The position numbers and the translations under genes were made by a program. Below, in pieces: positions 55,384-64,000 of a DNA stretch of 64,000 bases (positions within the stretch are counted from its first letter, which is position 1; the number at the start of each line of letters is the position of its first letter). The notes under the pieces are model-generated. The model was not told the origin of the DNA and did no database searches. It saw only the letters and a program-made list of their open reading frames with translations. The stretch is from Thuidium tamariscinum (Eukaryota > Streptophyta > Bryopsida > Hypnales > Thuidiaceae): positions 17,998,501-18,062,500 of the forward strand of contig OX344754.2 of assembly GCA_947034885.2 (NCBI GenBank), read 5' to 3'.

Positions 55384-58300
55384 CTACGGCTTTTCAGAAA
55401 CAGACTCCTCCCGCCTATGGAAAACAGACTCTTCCTGCTGCTGATTGGAAACAGGCTCCTCCAGTGGCTCATCGTAAATAGGTACTTCCAGCTGCTTACG
55501 GGAACCAGGCTCCTCCACTGGCTCATCGTAAAGAGGCTCCTCAGGATTATGGGAAATAGTCTCCTCCCGCTGCTCATTAAAATCAGGATCCACCTGCTCA
55601 TCCAAAACACGCTCCTCCTGCAGCTTATCAGAAACAGGTTCCCCCTGCTGCTGCTCATCAGGAACAGGCTCCTCCACCCGCGGCTTATCAGAAACAGGGT
55701 CCTCCTCCTTGTCAGGATTGGTTTTCTCAACAGCACCTGTGTCCTCTTCTTCTTCCTCCTCTTCAGGCTCTTTGTCCTCGGGCTCCGAGCTCACGTTCAC
55801 AACAACAGTGTCTCTTGTGACAGCCCCCTCCGTGAGCAGCTCCTCGCCCGAGACCAAGGCCAGTGTCTCCTCCACCAGGCCATCCTGCCCATTCTCCAAG
55901 GCGTCTCCTTCTTCTCCCCCCAGGGACTGCCCGTCCGTGGAGTCCCTGGCCTTTCTGGTGCTGGCCTCCATGAGCATCCTGACGACCTCGCGCATCGTGG
56001 GCCGGTCGAGCGGCGCGCTGCTGGTGCAGAAGAGCGCCACCTTGAGCACCAGCAGCATCTCCTCGATCACCACCACGTCCGACAGGTCCAATCGCGTGTC
56101 CAGCACCACGCTCACGGACTTGTGCGTCTGCATGGCCACCTTCACCCAAGTCACCAGGTCGCCCCCTTCGTCCACGGGCTGGATAGGGCGACGGCCCGTG
56201 AGGAGCTCCAGGAGGACCACGCCGAAGCTGTAGATGTCGCACTTCTCGGTCACGTTCATGGTGTACGCGTACTCTGCACAAGTATTGAATATATTCACTC
56301 TCATCTCATGTCTTGGGTACAGAGACTGGCATTCCGAATTCAGAAAAAAAACAAAAAACAGGAAGAAACTGCAGTAGTTTTTTTTTAAACAAGACGTGAT
56401 TACCAGAAGAGATCAGTTCGAATAAGTCACTTTGACAACAACACCCTATTGGAACACCCTTTGTGATCTGCAGGATTTCACTCGAAGTCCCTCACGAAAC
56501 AGAACAGGGACTGCACTAGTTTGATTAAAAAACACTGATTATGTGAAGAAATCAGTTCAAAAAGGTTACATTGACAACACCCTTGTGAAACTTTGCAATC
56601 AGTAGGATTTGACTCATTGACCCTTCACGATAAAAAAAGCAGAAACTGAAACAGGTTGTTTTACTACACTAACAACGTGAAGAAGTCGGTTTCAGAAATG
56701 TCACTTTGACAACCCCCCTATTGGAGATTTGCTATACAGTTACTAGAACTACGTGAATACATAAAGAACTACGTTCCCAAAAGGTTACTATCACAACCCC
56801 CATTGCATTCCTACTTTCTTCCATGCAAATAAAGGAGTGCAAAGAGTATGATGCAATCCATTATCCCTCCACAAAAACAAAAAACAAAAAACAAAAAACA
56901 TGCAGCCACAACAAAACCTTTTCCAAACACACGCAAACCGAACTTCCACAGACGCCCACTTCGACAAAACCCTAACAATTTCACCATCACCAACTACTGT
57001 AGAGCTTCGAAAGCACTAGAGTTTTTCTCCCATACCAGGCGCAATGTATCCATACGAACCCGCCACCCCGGACATCGACTTGGTATCCGCCAAATCAAAC
57101 AACTTGGCCAACCCGAAGTCGCCCACATGCGCCTCATAGTGATCATCCAGCAGAATATTATTTGACTTGATGTCCCGATGAATGATCAGCGGCTTACAAT
57201 CATGGTGCAAATACTCCAACCCTTCCGCCGCCCCCACGGCGATCTTATACCTCAGATCCCAATCCAATTCACAATCCTCCTTCAACAAATGCTCCCCGAG
57301 GCTCCCCTTCGGCATGTAATCATACATCAACAGATTGTAGCCTTGGTGGGAGCAGAATCCCATGAGCTTCACAATGTTCCGGTGCCGAATCTTGCCCAAC
57401 GTCTTAATCTCCGCAGTGAAGCTGTCATAGAGCGCCATCCCAGAGTCCAAGTGGGTCGTCATCTTCTTCACGGCAATGATTTGCCCCGACGGCATCCTGG
57501 CTTTGTACACACGCCCACAAGCCCCGAACCCAATTTCCGTGCTTTCACTGAAGTTTTCGGTTGCAGCGACAATGTCAGCCAGTGTCACACCCGACCGGGG
57601 AAGAAAGGTCGTGTCTTCAAATTCCTTATCCGATGCGACGTGGATTGCAGCTCTAGGTCGTCGACAGAACCAGCATGCGCCGATGAAGATGAAGATCAAG
57701 GCGCAGACGATGACGACGGCAATAATGCCGACTAAAGCTCCGGGAGAGACTGAGCCATCTTGCCATACGGGTGGGGCAGGCGCTCGGGGCGTGACGGTGG
57801 GAGGGCAAGGGGTGACAAGTGGGGAGCCGCAGACAGAAGTGTTGTAGAAGCTGGACTCGTTCAAACGAAGAAACAAGCCGCCTTGGGGAAGCTGTCCGGA
57901 CAATTGATTGTTGGAGACGTTGAAGAAGACGATACTCGTGAGGTTTGAGAGAGAAGCTGGGATTGGGCCTGTGAGGCGGTTGTCAGATAAGTCTAGCATT
58001 TCAAGCATTTGGAGTTGGCCTAGCTCATCCGGGATGCGGCCGATGAGGGCGTTGTTGCTGAGGTTTAAACCGTATTGAAGAGTAGTGATTTGGCCGAGGG
58101 AGGCGGGGATGTATCCCGAGAAGTTGTTGCCACCAACGTGAAGGTACTGCAAGCGGCCACACTTGGTCAAGCTGTCTGGAATGGAGCCTTCGAGCTCATT
58201 CTCCGAAACGAGAATCTCGGAGACTCCGAATAAATTGCCGAATTCCGGAGGAAAGCCGCCCGTGAAGGAATTGAAGCTCAGATCGAGGCGTTGAAGGAGG

Positions 58301-59949
58301 CTGCAGTTGCCGATTGCCGGAGGAATGGGGCCCTCGAGGTTGTTTCCGGAGACGTTCAAGTAGACGAGCCCGTCGAGCTTGCCGATTTCCGTGGGGAGTG
58401 GGCCGTGGAAGAAGTTTTCGGCGATTGACAAGACTTGAAGACCTGAAACCCCGCCGATCTCGAATGGGATCACACCGGTGAAGCCGTTGCTTCGAAGTTC
58501 CAGCTGACGGAGCTTCCGGAGCGGCCAGACGTCAGAGAGAATCTCACCCGTCATGTTGTTTGCTTGGAGATCGAGCTGCTGGAGCGACTGGCAGACCAGT
58601 AAGCCCTTGGGGAGTGTGCCTGTGAAATTGTTGAACGCGAGATGGAGGAGCGAGAGCGCGCCGCGTGCGCACACTTGCGGGGGTATGGTGCCCGAGAGAT
58701 CGTTGTGTGAAAGCTCCAAGATGGTGAGGTTGCCCAATGTCCCCAGTAGGGGGGGTATAACCCCTGTCAAGTTGTTGCTGAACATCTGCAGGCGTGCCAG
58801 ATTCGGGGCCTCTTGAAGGGAAGTGGGAAGGCTGCCCGAGAGGGTGTTGAGAGAGAGATCGAGAATCATCAAGTTGGGAGCTAACCCTGCAATCGCCGGT
58901 ATCGGCCCCGTTAACTGATTCTCGAACAGATGCAAGAGCTGCAAATTGGGCAATCGGAAGAGATTCTCCGGGATCCCGCCGGAAAGGTTATTCTCCGAGA
59001 GATCGATCTCAACGGCGGATGTTAGGTTACCCAAGCTCTCCGGGATGCCGCCCGTGAAGTTGTTGGCGTAGATGTAGAGCTTCTCCAGCAAAGTTAGGGT
59101 TCCAAGCTCGGGTGGGATGGTCCCCCAGAGCAAGTTTCGGTAGAGCGCGAGCAAATTTAAGTTCTGGAGCTTCCCGAGCTCCGGCGGGATGGTCCCCACG
59201 AAAAAGTTGTCCCAGAGCACGACCGACGTGAGATTAATCATTTGGCCAATGACCGCCGGGATGGTCCCCGTGAGCTTGTTCTGCGCCAGCCCGAGGAACT
59301 GCAAACTTTCGCAGCCCACAATCTCCAACGGGATCGGCCCCTCGATAAAGTTCTGCCCGATTCGCAGCGTCTGCAACTGCTTCAGCCTCCCCAGCGACGC
59401 CGGCATATTGCCGCTCAACTTGTTCGTGTACCCCAGAAACTCCACGAGCGCGGTCAAGCGCCCAATTTCCGTGGGAATCGCCCCCTCCAGGTTGTTGTTC
59501 ATCAGCAACAGATGCTGTAACGAGAGCAGCTTTCCAATCTCTCTAGGAATAGAACCCGAGAGGTCGTTCGTGCTCAAATCCAGAACGACTAGCCGTGTTA
59601 ACAGTCCGATGCCAAGTGGAATCTCTCCTGTTAACTGGTTGAAGGAAATGTTCAAGTACCGAAGCGCCACGAGATTGCCAATGCTCGGAGAAATGGTGCC
59701 TGTAAGGTTCATGTTCCCAAGATCCAGGTCCCAGACGCGCCCCTGCGGATTGGGGCAGTACACTCCCTTCCACTTGCACGGATACGCATCGTCAGGGTCC
59801 CAGTTCCAAAGCGCCCCGTCCGGGTCAACCAAGCTTGCCTTCACCTTCAGCAACGCCACGCCATCGGGGGACAACCCCAACACGGGATGCAAAACCAACG
59901 CCACCAAGGGTAGCCACCACCACCACCACCGCTGCTCCCGCTCCCCCAT
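55384..59949 (-). CDS. LRR receptor-like kinase, LRR XI type, with a long acidic C-terminal tail (2 exons, 1267 aa)
   Basis: Exon 1 is 59949-57036 and exon 2 is 56273-55384; the 762 bp phase-1 GT-AG intron splits the Glu codon of the kinase APE motif (A970, P971, E972). Residues 1-25 form a signal peptide with five Trp in a row. A cysteine-capped LRRNT (C58, C65) precedes about 25 LRRs (77-690), then C707/C715 and a membrane span at about 738-760. The kinase has its Gly loop (G807, G809, G812), K828, E847, HRD (924-926) and DFG (944-946), so it should be an active RD kinase. The domain ends near 1075. Residues 1085-1267 are an acidic tail with a Glu run (1140-1148) and many EPV-D or EEP words; relatives I remember (the Arabidopsis At2g33170 and At5g63930 group) end soon after the kinase. 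It should sit in the plasma membrane and perceive a peptide; the ligand is unknown. An in-frame TAG at 59970-59968 supports the start. Confidence 0.96.
56388..56810 (-). repeat. Tandem ~100-145 bp units in the gene 2 intron
   Basis: Read on the plus strand, GAAGARATCAGTTCRAAWARG followed by TCACTTTGACAAC(A/C)ACCC recurs from about 56404, 56547 and 56672, with a shorter fourth block (AAAAGGTTACTATCACAACC) at about 56776. Intervening text (CAGGATTTCACTC / TAGGATTTGACTC, and a GAAACTG-ACAGG block) is also shared. The units fill most of the acceptor side of the intron. Confidence 0.75.
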
Positions 59950-59990
59950 GGCTGGCTACTCCCAACACTACCAAACGCCCATTCTCTCAT
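59847..59990 (-). promoter_or_regulatory. Upstream ORF overlapping the gene 2 start codon (47 codons)
   Basis: An ATG at 59990 opens a frame that passes through the receptor kinase start (59949) in a different frame and stops at 59847. A second ATG at 59982 is in the kinase frame but stops after four codons. If the transcript begins upstream of these, they could lower translation of the receptor. The transcript start is not known. Confidence 0.35.
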
Positions 59991-61090
59991 GCTAGGTCCT
60001 CACCGACATAGCCACGCGTTGCCTCCTTCCCAATCCCACCATCGCCCTGCACCCTAACCCTCCTCACCACCATCTCCCCACCAAAGCACCGAATGCTCTC
60101 TCTTCCATCACCAAGCTTCAAAATCCACTCCTCAACCACCCCAATCTAAAACTCGCTTCGAATGTGCTCACCCTTGATTCCGTCCCCAACAATCTCCGCT
60201 CCCATCCACCCCCGCCCCCGCAAACTCACCCTCTCGTTGTTCGAATCCTCAAATTCCCACCCCCATCACGACCCCCTGCGCTTCGAATGCGGTGTTCCAT
60301 CACACCATTGCGCTCGACGCGCTCTCTCTGTGCTACCCTCCGAGTGGTGTCAGAGGTGGGTCGCATTAGTCAACCTCCATGGACTGAACTCGCGGCGTAA
60401 CCACGAGTGATCGCTGACCGATTCCGCTTCTTCCTCCGGGCGTCTTCGTCGCCATCCCCGTCCCCGTCCTCCTCGTCGTCCCAAATCCCGATTCCGAGCT
60501 CGGTTCGGGACAGACGAATTTCAAGGGATTATTCATTACCGACGATGGGGAAGCCGAGGGTGCGAATCCTGTAAGCCGTGATCGTCTCGTATCGCGGCGT
60601 CTTCAGATGGGCCATCGCCATGATGAGGGGGAGGCGACGGACGCAGGGGAGGGAGCTCGGGGTTCGGTGTAGGTGAGGCCGTGAAGTGCGCGGAAAGCTC
60701 CTCGCGGTAGAGGACCGGCGGTGCCAAGGGAGTAGGGCGTGGGTTGGGTTGAGAACCCTGTGTGAGCTGGGCTGAGACTGGGGTCCTACCTGGGCGACGC
60801 TCGGGGTCACCCGGGGAATCGGGGGGCGGTAGTTGCGGGATAGGGGCTATCTGGTGGGCTAATTTGGCGGGGGTGATTGAGGGCCGGGGCCCGGGGGGGC
60901 CGCGGTGCACACCCACTCACCCGCCGTTCACACGGTTTGGGAGTTGGGCTTGGACGCCAATTTGTTGGGCGTTTGGATTTGGGGATCTGTCAGAAACGCA
61001 ATTGTGGTGCGCTTTCTGGGGGCCGGATTTTATTGGCTGTGTCAGTCCGACCCACAGAAAGAAAGAGGACCAGCCAGGGGCCCAAGTTTG
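59991..61090 (-). promoter_or_regulatory. GC-rich promoter / 5' region of gene 2
   Basis: CpG- and C-rich DNA extends about 1.1 kb upstream of the receptor kinase and then drops abruptly to AT-rich sequence. Several short frames cross it on both strands. One on the minus strand starts at about 60627 (MAHLKTPRYETITAYRIRTL) and reaches a donor-like GGTAATG near 60540; one on the plus strand starts at 60545 (MGKPRVRI) and reaches a GTAAGC donor. Either could be a first exon of a divergent or overlapping transcript, but no continuing exon is recognised. Confidence 0.4.
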
Positions 61091-61339
61091 CTACACGAAA
61101 AAACTGAAAAACTGGAAAACTGGGGTGGAATAAAAAATTTAAAAAAAAATTATAATTAAAAAAACTGGGGTGGAATAAAAATTAAAAAACAAATAAATAA
61201 TTTTAAGAAAAAACTGGGTTGGAATAAGTTATTTGGTGAGAGACGCGTGGGTGGGGCTGGACGGTAGGGGGCCTTGCATAGCTGGGACTCTGGGAGGAAG
61301 TTTGAGGAGCTACAGTAAGCTAGTCTACTATAGAGCTGA
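61091..61339. other. Transition region with imperfect short repeats
   Basis: ACTGGGGTGGAATAAAAATT-type text occurs three times between about 61116 and 61227 (ACTGGGGTGGAATAA twice, ACTGGGTTGGAATAA once). No gene. Confidence 0.55.
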
Positions 61340-61407
61340 TTCACACTACTACGGTCCCAAGTCCCTCTGATTCCTCAAAATGTGATTGGTGGAGAGCTGT
61401 AAATTTA

Positions 61408-61788
61408 CAGTGGAAACACCCCAAACCGTCCAAATAAGGAATTCAGCATAGTTGGAGGCAAAGTTTTCTAAAAATGATATTTTTCTTGTATTAGCGAGTG
61501 AAAATCATGAGTACTCAAAAAAAGAATTAGATTTTTCGGATATAGTATGTAATTTCTACAATTTTTTTAAGTGTTGGCTCCCTAGACATGTCGAACCGTC
61601 CTGTAGGTGCCTCCAAAATTGAACCCTACAAAAATCAGCACTCAACCAAAATTTCCTATGTGTCCCTCAGTTGTGTCAGCAAATTACAATCATACATATG
61701 GCAAACACATTAAGAGAAGTCTACTGATGCATTTGGATGAATCTATAATCCACTACAAGGAACAAGTGTGGGAATGGGTGTTTTGCCC
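61408..61788 (-). mobile_element. Element R5 copy 2 (381 bp) with TTA target duplication
   Basis: It begins CAGTGGAAACACCCC and ends GGTGTTTTGCCC, with TTA at 61405-61407 and 61789-61791. It is the inverse of copy 1 at 6264-6652. The split tandem unit can be read across it, which confirms the boundaries. PIF/Harbinger-like by its target duplication. Confidence 0.85.
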
Positions 61789-61822
61789 TTAAGGCTTGGA
61801 ACTTCACACTTTGCAATGACGC

Positions 61823-62030
61823 AAGTATGTGAGCATAAAAGTGCGAGCTTATGAGCTTTAAACCTAAGAGCCTTGAGCCTAAATGTTGTTTATGTAAATA
61901 TAATATAGGTGTTTAGAACATAGATACATTGTAACTATAACCATTGAGGGGTCTATAATATAGACACCTATACTATAGGTGTAGAGAATTTTAGGCTCAT
62001 AGGGTCACACTTTCTATGCTCACATATTAG
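61823..62030. mobile_element. Element S2 (~208 bp), GTGAGC-word termini
   Basis: AAGTATGTGAGCATAAAAGT at the left is mirrored by TTCTATGCTCACATATTAG at the right. Inside are GAGCTTATGAGC words and ATAATATAGACACCTATACT palindromes. It is a close relative of S1 at 49367. Confidence 0.72.
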
Positions 62031-62335
62031 CAACCATGGAAGTGCACAATACATCTCAAGTCCTTCTAAATTCTTGAAACGTGATTGGGGCTTGAAAGTT
62101 TTGCACAATGTCCCAAGTCCTTTTCAATTTTCAAAACGTGATTGGTGGAAAGTTGAAAATTGGACCTTAGAACTTCACACTATGTCCCAAATCCTTGTAA
62201 ATTCTCAAAATGTAATTGATGGAGAGTTGGAAATTAGGACTTGGGACTTTATACTATGTCTCAAGTAGTCATGAATTTTCAAAATGTGGTTGGTCAAGAG
62301 TTGAAAATTGAGGTTTGGAACATCATACTTTGTTC

Positions 62336-64000
62336 TTAAGCCCTACATCACTTTGAAATGCTTCCATGATAGCAATCAAGGGGGAGCTTGAGTGTTGAGG
62401 AAGTAGGATATAGAGGCTAATTGGATTAACTAAAATGGAAACCTATCATGGCTTCCAAATTTCAACAACTTTTTGAATACAAGATGAGGCAATAACATAC
62501 TATATAAGGTATGAATTATGTAAAGTATCAAATAAATTCTTGATTTTAAAAATGTAATTAAAATCATAAAATAATGCATGTTGTTTGAAAATTCTATGAA
62601 CAAATTTTTAATTTTGAAAATTTTGGTTATTGAATATGTCTAATTCTAATTTCACTTAAACTATAGTACATTTTTATATTTATAAAATTCTAAATATACA
62701 GTTATCAATGCATACAACCTTTCCAACTATTGTACATTAATACAATTGTTGTAGCTTCATCAATAAGTTTGTCAAAAATCTATAATTAAAAATCAAAATG
62801 ATTAATTTGTCATGTTTCTAAAAACAATAATCGTATCTCTCTCTCTATATATATAATATTCAAAAAGGTAAAATCAATTTTTTGAAATACTAATTATTGG
62901 CTACAAATACCATGATTTATTATTCAACTACAAATAGATTTTTATTATTTACATATAAAATCATCCAATTTTGTTAGACATTGTACCTTATAAATGTGTC
63001 CTTGAATTTCCATTAATGTCTCCTTTTGAAGCATAATTAAATTGTCTTTTTCCTATACTAGCATTAGTTCATTGTTGATTTTGTCAAAATTCAATTTCAA
63101 GTTCCCCTATTTGACAATTCTAGTAGTCTAATGAGTTGCTACTTTTGAAAATTTCTAATTTCTAATTTCTAATACTAAAAAAATATTTTTCTATAAAAAG
63201 GTATCTCCAAATATGTTGATTTGCTTATATTGACATTTTGAGGTGTTTCTACTATATTATGACCTAAAATTTTGTACTTATTAGAACTTTGATCTTTTCA
63301 ATGTTATTCATTGCGTTATTCATTGTCATTGTCATTATAATATCTTTTGAATATGCATTTTTTAGTAGACTCATATTTCCAATGTTATTCATTGTCATTG
63401 TCATATTGTATATATTGGAAAATACTCTAGGTATTGAATATGTACTCATACTTGATTGTATTTTCAATCTTTTCAATGTTGTATATTATTATTAGATTAT
63501 TAAAATGATTAAATAGTCCACAATATGTACTTGGTAGAGCATCTATCTTCAATAGATGTTAAGTTGCACATTTATGTAGTCACTAGATTCTTAATAAATA
63601 TTTGTCATTTTATAGTTAACCTTTTTAGTTTATTATAAATTACTATAATTAATACATTCTAAATGTTGTATATTGAGGCATTGGCAAACCTTCTTAGATG
63701 TTCTTGCCAAATTAACTAAATTTTGGATATATACTTGTTAATATTCAATTTACTCACATTAGATACACTACTACATTTAATAAACCTTAACTGTGTGTTT
63801 TTTAGTATGTTCAATTGTCTCAAATGTTGTACATTTTTGTAAATACTAGATTTTGAATATATCATTGTCATAACTAAATTCTAAATGTAAAAATGTTAGC
63901 ATGAACAATTTGATTAGATGTTGTACATTGATATAATTTATAGATTTTAAATATATATATTTATTAGCACAATCACAATTTGAAAACAATTTTGAGAGTT
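62336..64000. other. AT-rich stretch, nothing firm
   Basis: Very AT-rich DNA. A tRNA-like fragment at about 63530-63575 is noted among the rejected calls. Two short tandem-like patches (CATTGTCATTGTCAT near 63320-63332 and near 63393) occur. No gene is supported. Confidence 0.4.

Larger units (their letters stand above)
61340..62335 (+). repeat. ~70 bp tandem array, interrupted by two TIR elements
   Basis: The unit has the form CCCAAGTCCTT, AATTCTCAAAATGTGATTGG, TGGAGAGTTGAAAATT, GGAACTTCACACTATG. Units begin near 61353, 62057, 62124, 62190 and 62256. The first is split inside GAGAGCTGTAAATT by R5, resumes as GGCTTGGAACTTCACACTTT at 61793, and is split again by S2. Confidence 0.8.

Noticed and set aside
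55363-56388. 341- and 174-codon plus-strand frames over the receptor kinase second exon
   Set aside because: They mirror the minus-strand kinase exon. The Leu/Arg/Ser-rich products are antisense shadows of the Glu-rich tail and kinase codons.
59189-59995. 268-codon plus-strand frame over the receptor LRR region
   Set aside because: Antisense shadow of the regular LRR codons in a GC-rich exon.
63530-63575. tRNA-like fragment (GGTAGAGC followed by a 5 bp anticodon-like stem)
   Set aside because: ATCTA-TAGAT pairs around a seven-base loop, but position 33 is not T, the left half of the D arm is missing, the T arm is not conserved and no acceptor stem closes.

Overview
This looks like a 64 kb piece of a land-plant nuclear genome. 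There are two intron-containing host genes. One is a full-length leucine-rich-repeat receptor kinase of the plant LRR XI type. Both genes sit in GC-rich, CpG-containing islands, while everything around them is very AT-rich and packed with short terminal-inverted-repeat (TIR) DNA elements. I cannot name the species. The mix of two compact GC-rich genes in a sea of AT-rich non-autonomous elements would suit a non-seed plant (bryophyte, lycophyte or fern), but this is only a guess. I see no rRNA gene, no CRISPR array, no intact tRNA gene, no transposase or reverse transcriptase reading frame, and no bacterial-style operon.

Layout. 1-32.4 kb is gene-free and made largely of repeats. It holds a ~330 bp TIR family (MITE-A, five full copies in the window plus a subfamily copy and a remnant), elements bounded by TTAA and CCCCTAAA-like ends, hAT-like elements with 8 bp target duplications, a 1.3-1.4 kb tandem duplication with a CACTA-type foldback in only one copy, and a satellite array of ~230-260 bp units that runs up to the first gene. 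32.5-36.5 kb is gene 1 on the + strand. It has nine coding exons and encodes 244 residues: a cysteine-rich GATA-like finger, a C4HC3 PHD finger and a C-terminal SAP30-type Sin3-binding segment, so it is probably a nuclear chromatin co-repressor subunit. 36.5-54.5 kb is gene-free again, with nested TTAA elements, a 1.6 kb region dotted with CCAAWTTGG-like 9-mers, and elements whose ends are built of iterated GTGAGC words. 55.4-60 kb is gene 2 on the - strand, two exons and 1267 residues: signal peptide, about 25 LRRs, one membrane span, an RD kinase, and an unusual acidic, repetitive tail of roughly 190 residues. 61.3-64 kb holds a ~70 bp tandem array interrupted by two TIR elements, followed by featureless AT-rich DNA.

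The two genes have no obvious functional link: one should act in the nucleus on histone deacetylation, the other at the plasma membrane in peptide perception. They share one oddity. Each has an intron whose acceptor-side part is three or so tandem copies of a ~100-145 bp unit.

All gene models come from reading splice signals and protein motifs by eye. Family names for transposons are inferred from termini and target duplications only.
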